Source of the DNA: Amycolatopsis camponoti | GTDB taxonomy: Bacteria > Actinomycetota > Actinomycetes > Mycobacteriales > Pseudonocardiaceae | DNA: 64,000 bases | Assembly: GCF_902497555.1 (NCBI RefSeq) | Contig: NZ_CABVGP010000002.1 | Location: 2,368,501 to 2,432,500, forward strand | Direction: 5' to 3' | Part shown: positions 42,046 to 50,084 of the stretch, in pieces | Position numbering within the stretch: the first letter of the stretch is position 1 | Layout: the number at the start of each line of letters is the position of its first letter | Translations under genes and position numbers: made by a program | Notes under the pieces: generated by a model | What the model saw: only the letters and a program-made list of their open reading frames with translations | Databases searched by the model: none | Told to the model about the DNA's origin: nothing

Positions 42046-43473
42046 TCAGAAGGGGTAGCCCGCGATGTCCGCGCGGACGGTCAGCCACTGGGTTTCGGTG
42101 AAGGCCTCGATGTTGGCCTGGGCGCCGCCGAAGCGGGAGCCGTTGCCGGAGTCGCCGACGCCGCCGAACGGAGCGGTGGGCTCGTCGCCGACGGTCTGCT
42201 CGTTGATGTGCACCTTGCCCGAGCGGACCTCGTCGGCCAGCGTCATCGCGGTGCCGACGTCGCCGAGGATGCCGACCGACAGGCCGTACTCGGAGTCGTT
42301 CACCAGGCGTGCGGCCTCGCCGAGATCGCGGTAGGCGCGCACCGGCGCGACCGGCCCGAAGATCTCCTCCCGCCACGCCGGGGTGTCGTCGTCGAGTCCG
42401 AAGAGGACGGTCGGCGGGTAGAACGGCGCGTCGGGCTTGCCGCCGGCCAGCACGCGAGCGCCGGCCGCGACGCTGCGATCGACGACGTCGGTGACGTGCG
42501 CGAGCTGCCGGTCGTCGATGATCGGGCCGAGCGCGACGTCGCCGGCGGCGGGGTTCCCGACCGGCAGCCGCCGCGCCTTTTCCGCCAGTGCCTCGACGTA
42601 GTCGTCCACTTGGGACTCGTGGACGAGGTGGCGGCCGGTCGTCATGCAGATCTGGCCCTGGTGCAGGAACGAGCCGAACGCGCCGGCGGACGCGGCCTTG
42701 GCGACGTCGGCACCCGGCAGCACGACGAGCGCGTTGTTCCCGCCCAGCTCCAGGTGCACGCGCTTGAGCGCCCGTGCGGCGGCCTCGCCGACCTTCCGCC
42801 CGGCGGCCGTCGAGCCGGTGAACGACACGACCGACACCTCGGGCGCGTCGACCACCGCGGCGCCGACGGTGGCGTCACCGGGCAAGAGGTGGAGCAGGCC
42901 TTCGGGCAGCCCGGCCTCCTCGAAGACGCGCACGATGCTCACCCCACCGGACACGGCGGTGCGCAGATCCGGCTTGAGCAGCACGGCGTTGCCGAGCGCG
43001 AGCGCGGGCGCGACCGAGCGGATCGCCAGGATCAGCGGGAAGTTGAACGGCGCGATCACCGAAACCACCCCGGCCGGGACGCGCCGGGCCAGCGACCAGC
43101 GCGGTTCGCCGGTGCTCAGCACCTCACCGCGGGGGTGCGTGGGCAACGCCGCCGCCTCGAAGCAGATCCCGGCTGCCATCTCCGTCTCGATCCCGGCCTT
43201 GGGCCGCGTCGAACCGGCTTCGCGGACGATCCAGTCCTGCACCTCGGCGGCGTGCGCCTCCCACAGCTCGCCGGCGCGGCGCAGCACCGCGGCGCGTTCG
43301 GCGGGCTTGCGCCGCGCCCAGTCGCGCTGGGCCTTCGCCGCGTCGACCGCGGCTTTCGCGACGTCGTCCGGGGTCGCGATGCCGACCCTGCCCAGGGTTT
43401 CCCCGGTGGCCGGTTCGACGACCGCGTGAGTCCCGCCGGTGCCGGTGAGGAACTCGTTGTCCAGCAAGGTCAT
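42046..43473 (-). CDS. Aldehyde dehydrogenase, probably benzaldehyde dehydrogenase
   Basis: 475 residues of the NAD(P)-dependent ALDH superfamily. VISVIAPFNFPL-type segment (GVVSVIAPFNFPLILAIRSV), VSFTGSTAAGRKVGEAAAR, the general-base Glu in HLELGGNNALVVL and the catalytic Cys in HQGQICMTTGRHLVH are present. Position directly after benzoylformate decarboxylase suggests oxidation of benzaldehyde to benzoate. The ATG at 43473 is used; an in-frame GTG at 43479 overlaps the upstream stop (GTGA), so the genes are coupled either way. Confidence 0.85.
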   Translation of the reverse strand: MTLLDNEFLTGTGGTHAVVEPATGETLGRVGIATPDDVAKAAVDAAKAQRDWARRKPAERAAVLRRAGELWEAHAAEVQDWIVREAGSTRPKAGIETEMAAGICFEAAALPTHPRGEVLSTGEPRWSLARRVPAGVVSVIAPFNFPLILAIRSVAPALALGNAVLLKPDLRTAVSGGVSIVRVFEEAGLPEGLLHLLPGDATVGAAVVDAPEVSVVSFTGSTAAGRKVGEAAARALKRVHLELGGNNALVVLPGADVAKAASAGAFGSFLHQGQICMTTGRHLVHESQVDDYVEALAEKARRLPVGNPAAGDVALGPIIDDRQLAHVTDVVDRSVAAGARVLAGGKPDAPFYPPTVLFGLDDDTPAWREEIFGPVAPVRAYRDLGEAARLVNDSEYGLSVGILGDVGTAMTLADEVRSGKVHINEQTVGDEPTAPFGGVGDSGNGSRFGGAQANIEAFTETQWLTVRADIAGYPF

Positions 43474-43475
43474 GA

Positions 43476-45050
43476 TCACTCCGGTGTGGTCGGTTCGGTG
43501 TCGACCTGGATCAGCCGGGGGCCGTCCGGGGTCGACTTGAGCTGGGCGTGCAGGTCGTCTAGGCCGGTGACGGTGGTGGCGGGGACGCCGTAGCCGGCGG
43601 CGATCGCGGTGAAGTCGAGGCCGGGGATCTCGGTGCCGGGTACATCCGGCGTTCCGAGCAGCTCACCGAACCACCGCAACGCGCCGTAGACGCCGTTGCG
43701 CAGGATCACGAACGTGACCGGGACGCGGTAGTGCGCCGCGGTCCACAACGCCGTGATGCCGTAGTTCGCCGAGCCGTCGCCGATGACGCCGACGACCGGG
43801 CGGTCCGGGCTGCCCATGGCGACGCCGACCGCGGCCGGCAGGCCGAACCCGAGGCCGCCGGCGGCCGGGAAGAAGTACGAGCCTTCGCGGCGCAGGTCCA
43901 TCTGCCGCCACCACGCCGAGTTCGTCGATGTCGATTCGACGACATACCGGGTGCTCTCGGCCTGCGTTTCGCGCAGCGCCGCGAAGACCTGCTCCGGGTG
44001 CAGCGCTTTCCCGCCCGTTTCGGGTTCGGGGTTCCCGACGTGGTCCCCGCTCGATCCGCGGCCCGGCACCTTGGCCAGCAGCGCTTCGATCACCGGCGCG
44101 GGGTCGGCGACCAGCGCCTCGCCCATCGGCGCCCGGGCCGCCGCGCCGAAGTCGTCGGTCACCTGGATCAGCCGCGTGCCTTCCGGCAGGTACGCGCCGG
44201 GCACGTACTGGTGGTAGCGGAACACCGGCGCGCCGAGGACGAGCACGAGGTCGTGCCCGGTCAGCGCGGCCGACACCGGCGCGATACCGGCCGGCAGCAC
44301 GCCGCGGAAGAGCGGGTGCCGGTTGGGAAAGGGCAGCCGGTGCGGCGACGGCGCCACCCAGACCGGCAGGCCGAGGTGCTCGGCGAGCGCGACGGTCCGG
44401 TCGAACAGGCCGGTGGCGTCGAGGTCCCCACCGAGGACGAGCGCGGGGTTCTTCGCGGTGGCGACGGCCTCGGCGAGGTCGTCGAGCTGGCTTTCGCTCG
44501 GCGTCAGCCCCCTTCGGACGCTTCGGTCCAGCGTCACGGCGGCGTTGGCGTCCAGCTCGGCGGCCCAGTCGTCGTAGGGCACCGAGAGGTAGCTCGGCCG
44601 CCGGTGCAGCTCGGCCTCGAACACCGCCTGCGCGAGCGAACGCGGGACGTCCTCGGCGCAGCTCGGCTCGCCGGCCCACCCCACGAGGGGGCGCATCAGC
44701 TGCGTCGCGTCGACGTTCGCGAGCATCGCCTCCATGCCGATGGCCGCCCGCACCTGCTGGCCCGCGGTGAGCACCAGGGGAGAGCGCGAGTAGACGGCGT
44801 TGGTCAGCGCGCCCATCGCGTTGCCCGAGCCGGCGGCGGCGTGCAGGTTGACCAGCACCGGCCGGCCGGTCGCCTGGGCGTAGCCGTCGGCCATCCCGAC
44901 CACGGCGCCTTCGTGCAGGCCGAGGACGTAGGTGAAGTCGTCCGGCAGCTCGGCGAGGAACGGCAGCTCGTTGGAGCCGGGGTTGCCGAAGATCGTCGTC
45001 AGGCCTCGGCGGTGCAGGAACTCGTGGGCGAGCCGGCGGGCGGTGGGCAT
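43476..45050 (-). CDS. mdlC: Benzoylformate decarboxylase
   Basis: 524 residues of the ThDP decarboxylase family. FGNPGSNELPFLAELP contains the Ser and Glu that BFDC uses at the active site; LGLHEGAVVGMADGYA supplies the catalytic His; the ThDP motif is GVIGDGSANYGITALWTAA followed by FVILRN. This converts benzoylformate to benzaldehyde in the mandelate pathway. The ATG at 45050 has GAGGAGG upstream. It heads an operon with aldehyde dehydrogenase and an AAHS carrier and is divergent from a LysR gene. No mandelate dehydrogenase gene is in the window. Confidence 0.85.
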   Translation of the reverse strand: MPTARRLAHEFLHRRGLTTIFGNPGSNELPFLAELPDDFTYVLGLHEGAVVGMADGYAQATGRPVLVNLHAAAGSGNAMGALTNAVYSRSPLVLTAGQQVRAAIGMEAMLANVDATQLMRPLVGWAGEPSCAEDVPRSLAQAVFEAELHRRPSYLSVPYDDWAAELDANAAVTLDRSVRRGLTPSESQLDDLAEAVATAKNPALVLGGDLDATGLFDRTVALAEHLGLPVWVAPSPHRLPFPNRHPLFRGVLPAGIAPVSAALTGHDLVLVLGAPVFRYHQYVPGAYLPEGTRLIQVTDDFGAAARAPMGEALVADPAPVIEALLAKVPGRGSSGDHVGNPEPETGGKALHPEQVFAALRETQAESTRYVVESTSTNSAWWRQMDLRREGSYFFPAAGGLGFGLPAAVGVAMGSPDRPVVGVIGDGSANYGITALWTAAHYRVPVTFVILRNGVYGALRWFGELLGTPDVPGTEIPGLDFTAIAAGYGVPATTVTGLDDLHAQLKSTPDGPRLIQVDTEPTTPE

Positions 45051-45137
45051 GCGCGGGGTCCTCCTCGGGCGGGTTGGCCCAGACCCTAAGGACGCCACGC
45101 GCTGTGTTCCAATAAATGTTGCCTCGGTCGTTCATAG

Positions 45138-46040
45138 ATGGGATCGATGATGCGGGACTTCGACCTCAACCTGGTGCGCACGTTCGTGCTGCTCTACGAG
45201 ACCCGCAGTGTGACCGCGACGGCGGAGTCCCTGCACGTCACGCAGCCGACGATCAGCTACAGCCTGCAGAAGCTCCGGCGCCGGTTCTCCGACGAGCTGT
45301 TCCGCCGCACCGGCGGCGGCCTGGTGCCGACGACAACCGCCCGCGCGCTCTACGAACCGCTGCACAGCGCGCTGTCCGGCATCGAGACGGCGGTCAGCGG
45401 CGCGTGGTCGTTCGACCCGTCGACCGCCCGGGCGGCGTTCACGCTCTGCCTGTCCGACCTGGGGGAGATCTCGCTGCTGCCCCGCCTGATGGCGGCGCTG
45501 CCCGAGCGCGCGCCCGGAGTGAGGCTCACGGTCCGCCCCCTCGACGTCGCGGGGGCCGCCGACCAGCTCGGCCGGGGTGAGATCGACGCGTTCATCGCGT
45601 CGCCGCTGATCAGCTCCCAGCGCGTGGCGCGGGTCCCGCTGTTTTCCGAGGGTTATCTGGGGATGGTGTCCCGCGACCATCCCCGCCTGGGCCCGTCGGT
45701 GTCGTTCGACGAGCTGGCGGCGGAACGCCACGTGACGGTGTTCGGCCCGACCGGCCACGACGGCCCCCGTCGCGCGCTGGAGGCGTGCGGGCTGCTCGAC
45801 CGGGTGGTGCTGGAGGTGACGCGCTTCGCGGCCCTGCCGTACCTGGTCCAGGACGGCGAGCTGGTGGCGATGGTGCCGCGGCTGGTGGCGGAGGTGTTCG
45901 CGGCCGAGCACCGCGTCCGGCTGTTCGAGCTGCCCCTGGAGGTCGAGCCGGCCCAGGTGTCGGTGTACACGCGCCACACGCACGCGCGCAGTCCGGCGCA
46001 GCACTGGCTTGTGACATTCATGCGCGAAGTGCTCAGCTGA
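45138..46040 (+). CDS. LysR-family transcriptional regulator
   Basis: 300 residues. The N-terminal HTH is FDLNLVRTFVLLYETRSVTA, TAESLHVTQPTISYSLQKLR. The effector domain is of PBP2 type (FTLCLSDLGEISLLPRLMAA, FAALPYLVQDGELVAMVPRL), close to the NodD/NahR/aromatic group. It is divergent from the benzoylformate decarboxylase gene and probably activates that operon in response to an aromatic acid. The 87-bp gap holds CAA-N6-TTG at about 45110-45121, a possible LysR half-site. Start codons at 45138 or 45147 are both possible. Confidence 0.85.
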   Translation: MGSMMRDFDLNLVRTFVLLYETRSVTATAESLHVTQPTISYSLQKLRRRFSDELFRRTGGGLVPTTTARALYEPLHSALSGIETAVSGAWSFDPSTARAAFTLCLSDLGEISLLPRLMAALPERAPGVRLTVRPLDVAGAADQLGRGEIDAFIASPLISSQRVARVPLFSEGYLGMVSRDHPRLGPSVSFDELAAERHVTVFGPTGHDGPRRALEACGLLDRVVLEVTRFAALPYLVQDGELVAMVPRLVAEVFAAEHRVRLFELPLEVEPAQVSVYTRHTHARSPAQHWLVTFMREVLS

Positions 46041-46107
46041 TTTAACACGCATTTTTCTTGGCGCCCCATTCGCGCCTAAAGATCTGGGCCGAACGTGTAG
46101 TTGTTCG

Positions 46108-46136
46108 TGCTGAACCGATCCCGCACTGCCTAGGGT
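46108..46136 (+). promoter_or_regulatory. Possible promoter of the RiPP precursor
   Basis: TAGGGT (46131-46136) fits the actinobacterial -10 pattern TANNNT. TGCTGA (46108-46113) lies 17 bp upstream but is a weak -35. A start near 46143 would leave a leader of about 32 bases containing GGGAGGA. Confidence 0.3.
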
Positions 46137-46174
46137 CGATCACGGTCCTGACAACCGAGCTAGGGAGGAATCCG

Positions 46175-46252
46175 GTGAAGCTCGTCCGCCTGGTCAAGAA
46201 AGCGCTTCCCAAGAAGAGCCTGAAGGCTTACGCCTGGTACGGCTGGATCTGA
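46175..46252 (+). CDS. RiPP precursor peptide, tryptorubin/atropopeptide-like
   Basis: A 25-residue peptide from a GTG start with GGGAGGAA 4 bases upstream. The leader is strongly basic (KLVRLVKKALPKKSLK) and the C-terminus is aromatic, ending AYAWYGWI. The final hexapeptide AWYGWI parallels the tryptorubin A core, which I recall as AWYIWY, with Trp and Tyr at the cross-linking positions 2, 3 and 5 kept. A perfect 12-bp hairpin and then a single P450 gene follow, the minimal atropopeptide arrangement. The predicted product is a C-C/C-N cross-linked hexapeptide. Gly at 4 and Ile at 6 differ from tryptorubin, so a new member is likely. Confidence 0.8.
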   Translation: MKLVRLVKKALPKKSLKAYAWYGWI

Positions 46253-46259
46253 TCACCGC

Positions 46260-46286
46260 GGCCGGTCCCGGCCACCGGGACCGGCC
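46260..46286 (+). terminator. Perfect 12-bp hairpin between precursor and P450
   Basis: GGCCGGTCCCGG and CCGGGACCGGCC pair perfectly around CCA. It starts 8 bases after the precursor stop and ends 27 bases before the P450 start. There is no T-run. It likely attenuates read-through or stabilises the precursor message, so that peptide is made in excess over enzyme. Confidence 0.7.
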
Positions 46287-46313
46287 CCGTTCCCCCTTCG
46301 AGGAGTGCCGAAC

Positions 46314-47366
46314 GTGGTCATCGCCCCCGCCCACCGCGCGGTCGTCTTCGCGCCCCGCCTGGAAGACCTGCTGCGTGACCACCGTGACGACGGGCTCTTC
46401 CGGCTCGAACCGGACACCGTCGGGATCGCCGACCCGGAGCTGATGGACGCGGTGCTGCGCGCCCGCCCGGCCAACGCGGAGGAACGGCCGACGTTCAAGC
46501 CGGTGCTGGGCCGCCCGGTCACCCGAGCCGAGTCCGCGAGCCTCATGCAGGCACTGGGCGCGGACGTCCGAGCGGCGCTGAAGCGGCCCGCCGACCGGCC
46601 CGACCTCACCGGCGCGTGGCCGGCCGTACCCCACGACTACCTGCGCCGATTCGTCTTCGGACCCGAGACGCGCCGGTTCCGCGTGCTCGTCGACCGCCGC
46701 CTCGAGCTGACGCCGAAGCTGACGTGGTCGGCCGTCACCGCCGGCGCCGCGCTGGTCCGCCCCCCGGCTCCGGGCGTGGAGCTGTCCACCCTCGCGCGGC
46801 AGGTCCTGGAAGCCGGCACCCTGGCCGAGCGGCGGTTCCGGATGTACCTCTACCGCCGGGTCGCCGCGCCGATCTGCTTCACCGTGGCCGCCCTGGTCAC
46901 CAACGCGGTGTGGCTGGGCGCGCCGTTCGACGACGACGTCCCCAACGAGCACGTGATCAACGAGGCGCTGCGGCTGCTGCCGCCGTCGTGGAACATCCTG
47001 CGCGTCCGCTCGCCGGAGTTCACCGAGGTCGACGCCCGCATCACCCCCGGCGACGACGTCCTGCTGCTGCCCCTGCTGAGCCACCGCGCACCGAAGCTCT
47101 GGGAGGCGCCCGACGAGTTCCGGCCGCGGCGCTGGGCCGAGCTCGACGCCGACCGGCACCCGGGCTACCTGCCGTTCGGGCACGCCACCGAGCGCTGCTG
47201 GGGCCGGCACCTGGTGCTGCCGCTGGCGAGCCGCCTGCTCGACGTGGTCCGCGCGGAGGGGCTGGTGCCCGACCCGCACCGCACCCGCGCGCGCGTCGAG
47301 CTGGACGGCCTGCTGGAGCTGGCCGACGTGAAGATCGTCAGCCCACGTCGCAGCGGGCGCCGTTGA
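46314..47366 (+). CDS. Cytochrome P450, probable RiPP cross-linking enzyme
   Basis: 350 residues, short for a P450. The heme-ligand Cys295 lies in PFGHATERCWGRH, a divergent form of FxxGxRxCxG (Ala for the Gly and Glu for the Arg). The K-helix ExxR is EALR at 217-220, and WNILRVRSPEFTEVDARI and FRPRRW supply the later core. GTG 46314 is chosen because GAGGAG lies 8 bases upstream; GTG 46305 is in frame. It directly follows the aromatic precursor gene, so it probably forms biaryl-type bonds between Trp and Tyr side chains. The last 29 bases overlap the convergent CBM2 gene. Confidence 0.8.
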   Translation: MVIAPAHRAVVFAPRLEDLLRDHRDDGLFRLEPDTVGIADPELMDAVLRARPANAEERPTFKPVLGRPVTRAESASLMQALGADVRAALKRPADRPDLTGAWPAVPHDYLRRFVFGPETRRFRVLVDRRLELTPKLTWSAVTAGAALVRPPAPGVELSTLARQVLEAGTLAERRFRMYLYRRVAAPICFTVAALVTNAVWLGAPFDDDVPNEHVINEALRLLPPSWNILRVRSPEFTEVDARITPGDDVLLLPLLSHRAPKLWEAPDEFRPRRWAELDADRHPGYLPFGHATERCWGRHLVLPLASRLLDVVRAEGLVPDPHRTRARVELDGLLELADVKIVSPRRSGRR

Positions 47367-48114
47367 GGGTGAAGGCCGTGGGGGCGGGGTTGCCGTGGTC
47401 GAAGGCGCCGTTCAAGCCGGTGCTGACGGTCGCGCCCGGCGCGAGGGTGGCGTTGTAGGACTCGGCGTTCACGGTGACGCGGGTGCCGCTCTGGCGGTAC
47501 TGGCCGTCCCAGCCGTGGGTGACCCGCTGGCCGGCGGTGAAGGTCCAGGAGAGCGTCCACGGCGAGAGCGTCCCGCTGCCCTTGTTGGTGATGGCGACGC
47601 CGGCGGTGAAGCCGTCGTTCCACTGGTCGGTGACGGAGAAGCGAACGACGCAGGTGGCAGCCTCAACGGACGGCGCGGCTTTCACGGGCGCCTGGGTCGG
47701 GGAGGACGACGCGGTTTGCCGCAGCACGGTCGGAATCGGGGTAGGACTCGGTTCGGCGGAGGTGGGCGTCGTCGAATGCGGAGTCGTCGCGGGCGCGAGT
47801 GAGCCCGGCGCGAGTGCGGCCTGCCGCCCGGGTGAGCTTTCGGAGGTGACGGCGATGAGAACAAGGCTGCCGAGCACGACAAGGGCACCACAGACGGCGG
47901 AGAACCACCGAACCCGCCGCCCAGCCCGCTGCTGACCCGCGGCGGCGTCACGAGCCCGCTGCTCGAGACGTTCCCGATAGCCATCACCGGTGTCCTCATC
48001 CCGAGCACCGGCGGCCTCGACGGGCCCACCGAGCGACCGCGGAGTGGCCCCGGTTTCCCGCAGCAGCTCATCAACGGAGACCTCAAGATCCCGCCGCCGA
48101 CCGGCACGCACCAT
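47338..48114 (-). CDS. Membrane-anchored protein with CBM2 carbohydrate-binding domain
   Basis: 258 residues. An N-terminal cytoplasmic part has VSVDELLRETGATPRSLGGP and a basic stretch, then one membrane helix (WFSAVCGALVVLGSLVLIAV), a Thr/Pro/Ser-rich linker, and a C-terminal CBM2 from about residue 155 (FSVTDQWNDGFTAGVAITNK, WTLSWTFTAGQRVTHGWDGQ). CBM2 binds cellulose or xylan through surface Trp residues. No catalytic domain is present. It may be a surface adhesin or sensor; the cytoplasmic part could contact a regulator, but none is adjacent. Confidence 0.75.
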   Translation of the reverse strand: MVRAGRRRDLEVSVDELLRETGATPRSLGGPVEAAGARDEDTGDGYRERLEQRARDAAAGQQRAGRRVRWFSAVCGALVVLGSLVLIAVTSESSPGRQAALAPGSLAPATTPHSTTPTSAEPSPTPIPTVLRQTASSSPTQAPVKAAPSVEAATCVVRFSVTDQWNDGFTAGVAITNKGSGTLSPWTLSWTFTAGQRVTHGWDGQYRQSGTRVTVNAESYNATLAPGATVSTGLNGAFDHGNPAPTAFTLNGARCDVG

Positions 48115-48344
48115 CCGGATCCTCCAGTTCCGCGACCCGACCGGCGAATCCTAGGAATCCCGAGGCGCTCTTGTAAACCACTCAGGTGGACGCCGGTGGC
48201 CGGAACGCCCGCCGATCCCGGGAGCGAGCCGAACAGCCCGTTGCACTGCGCTGAATCGATGCAGCAGGCTCGAACCGAAGGATGATGCCAGAGTCCCCAG
48301 GCGGCCTGATCCAGACCCCCCTGAAGGAGGGGGCGGAGGAGCCG

Positions 48345-48350
48345 TATACT
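48345..48350 (+). promoter_or_regulatory. -10 element of the tRNA-Leu gene
   Basis: TATACT lies 13 bases before the tRNA 5' end, as expected for a stable-RNA promoter. The -35 region (TGAAGG at 48322-48327, 17-bp spacer) is weak. Confidence 0.5.
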
Positions 48351-48363
48351 CTTTCTTCAGCAG

Positions 48364-48447
48364 GTCCGAGTGGCGGAATGGCAGACGCGCTAGCTTGAGG
48401 TGCTAGTGCCCTTAACGGGCGTGGGGGTTCAAGTCCCCCCTCGGACA
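48364..48447 (+). tRNA. tRNA-Leu (GAG)
   Basis: An 84-base class II tRNA. The acceptor stem GTCCGAG/CTCGGAC, anticodon stem CTAGC/GCTAG with loop TTGAGGT (anticodon GAG at 48397-48399), long variable arm, and T-loop GTTCAAG are all present; CCA is not encoded. The 3' half from 48412 also lies within the serine recombinase frame on the other strand, marking it as the integration site of the neighbouring island. Confidence 0.95.
48412..48447. other. Probable attachment site (att) in the tRNA-Leu 3' end
   Basis: The overlap of the tRNA 3' half with the end of the recombinase gene is the usual signature of a site-specific element integrated at a tRNA. I found no second copy of the tRNA 3' end (GGGGGTTCAAGTCCCCC core) further right, so the other junction is likely beyond the window. 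Exact crossover limits cannot be set. Confidence 0.5.
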
Positions 48448-50082
48448 CTTCCCATAACCCCAACTGTGCGCATCGAGACTAGTCTCGATGCGCACTAGTC
48501 GTTTTCCGGGGTGGTAGGTCGCGTGCAGCTGGAGCTGCCGGTAGACCTCCGCCTTCCGATCGGGGTCTGCGGCGGCCAGCACCGACCTGATGTCACCCAG
48601 GCGCTCGACGAGGTTGCGGATCTGGTCCTTGGTCATCCGGTGCTGCGGGGGCCGAACCTTGATCCGCGCTGCGGCTTCGGCGCGCCGGGCCTGTGTTTCG
48701 GCCATCCACGCGGCCACGAGTTTCGGGTCGGCGCCGGCTTCGAGAGCGGAGCGGTGACGTTCGAGGACGCGGTCGCATTCTTCGATCGCTTTGGCGGCCG
48801 CCATGGCGCCGAGATCCACGTCGAGTTCCGGCTGGCCATGGTGCAGGGCGTCGACGGTCTCGTTGATGCGATGGGGTGCGAAGCAGGTGCTGAGCCATCC
48901 GTCGAGCGGTCCGAGCAGGTCGCGTTCGGCGAGGTAGACGTTGCGCGGGTGCTCGGTCTTGTTCGCCAGCCCGTACTCGTTCGGGTAGCGGCAGCGATAG
49001 AACAGCTGGTCGCGGGTCTTCTGGCCCTGCATGCGTCGCTCGCAGATTCCGCAGTGAAGGAGCCCGCGCAGGACGTAGCGGTGCTGTGTGCGTGTCCGTT
49101 CCCTGGTCTTGCGCCCGGCGCCTTTGGCGGCGGTGATCTCCTGGGCCTGCTGGAAGGTTTCGATGTCGATGATCGATTCGTGGACGATTTGCTCGGAGAA
49201 GATCCACTTGTCGCGGGTGTTCCAGCGCATCTTGGTTTCGTGGCCGAGGCCGACGTCTTCGACGTCGATGAGGACTTCGTCTTTGCGTTGCTTGTTCCAG
49301 ACCTGGCGGCCGGTGTAGCGGGGGTTGGTCAGGATGACGCCGACCGCGCCCTTGGCCCAGGCCATGCCGGTGCGGTGCCGGTTGCGGGCGGGGTCATTCG
49401 CGGAGGGGCAGGGGATGCCGTCGCGGGTGAGTGCCTCGGCGATGGCGAACTTCCCGCGGCCGGCGATGTACTCGGCGTAGATGCGTTGTACGACCGGCGC
49501 GGTGGCGGGGTTGGGTTCGAGGCGATGCAACCGTTTGCCTTCAGCGGCTTTAGCTGGATTAGGGTGCGGCCCGGCGTCGGCGAGCCGGTAGCCGTAGGGC
49601 GGTCGGCCGCCGAGGAATCGTCCTTCGACGGAGGCTTGGGCGGCCATGGCGGCGCGGACGCGGATCTTGATCCGGTTGCGTTCGCCCTTGCTCATCCCGC
49701 CGAAGACGGACATGACCAGGTCGTGGGCTTCGGACTCCGGCTCGATCGCACCGCCGACTTCGGGCACCCACAGCCCGACGCCGTAGTGAACGAGGACGGG
49801 GAAGGTGAGGCCGTACTGGTTGCCGTAGAAGGCGCGCTGGGGTTCGCCGATCACGATGGCGTCGAAGCCCCGGTCAGCGTCGCGCATCGCCACCAGCAGC
49901 CGAATCGCCTCGGGCCGCCGCTTCCAGGGAATCGAGCGGGACTGGCCGATGTCGAAGAACTCGGCGACGATGTCGCCGTGCTTGTCGACCAGTGCCTTGG
50001 CCCGGGCGAGCTGCCAGTTCCGTGACGCCTCCGGGTCCTGCTGGTCCTCGGTGGAGACCCGACCGTAGAACGCGAACCGCAT
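48412..50082 (-). CDS. Serine recombinase (large resolvase/integrase)
   Basis: 556 residues. The catalytic Ser10 lies in FAFYGRVSTEDQQ. The resolvase core continues to about 150 (VIGEPQRAFYGNQYGL, MSVFGGMSKGERNRIKIRVR). A recombinase domain (GRPPYGYRL, RNRHRTGMAWAKGAVGVILT) and a zinc ribbon (CGICERRMQGQ, FYRCRYP) precede a C-terminal coiled coil. The last dozen residues (CPRGDLNPHAR) are encoded by the antisense of the tRNA-Leu 3' end. It integrates and excises the island to its left-junction tRNA. The ATG at 50082 overlaps the stop of a broken upstream frame (TGATCATG). Confidence 0.9.
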   Translation of the reverse strand: MRFAFYGRVSTEDQQDPEASRNWQLARAKALVDKHGDIVAEFFDIGQSRSIPWKRRPEAIRLLVAMRDADRGFDAIVIGEPQRAFYGNQYGLTFPVLVHYGVGLWVPEVGGAIEPESEAHDLVMSVFGGMSKGERNRIKIRVRAAMAAQASVEGRFLGGRPPYGYRLADAGPHPNPAKAAEGKRLHRLEPNPATAPVVQRIYAEYIAGRGKFAIAEALTRDGIPCPSANDPARNRHRTGMAWAKGAVGVILTNPRYTGRQVWNKQRKDEVLIDVEDVGLGHETKMRWNTRDKWIFSEQIVHESIIDIETFQQAQEITAAKGAGRKTRERTRTQHRYVLRGLLHCGICERRMQGQKTRDQLFYRCRYPNEYGLANKTEHPRNVYLAERDLLGPLDGWLSTCFAPHRINETVDALHHGQPELDVDLGAMAAAKAIEECDRVLERHRSALEAGADPKLVAAWMAETQARRAEAAARIKVRPPQHRMTKDQIRNLVERLGDIRSVLAAADPDRKAEVYRQLQLHATYHPGKRLVRIETSLDAHSWGYGKCPRGDLNPHAR

Positions 50083-50084
50083 GA

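Noticed and set aside
48182..48463. Minus-strand frame antisense to tRNA-Leu
   Set aside because: Its EGGLEPPRPLRALAPQASAS start is the familiar artefact of translating antisense through a tRNA-Leu gene.
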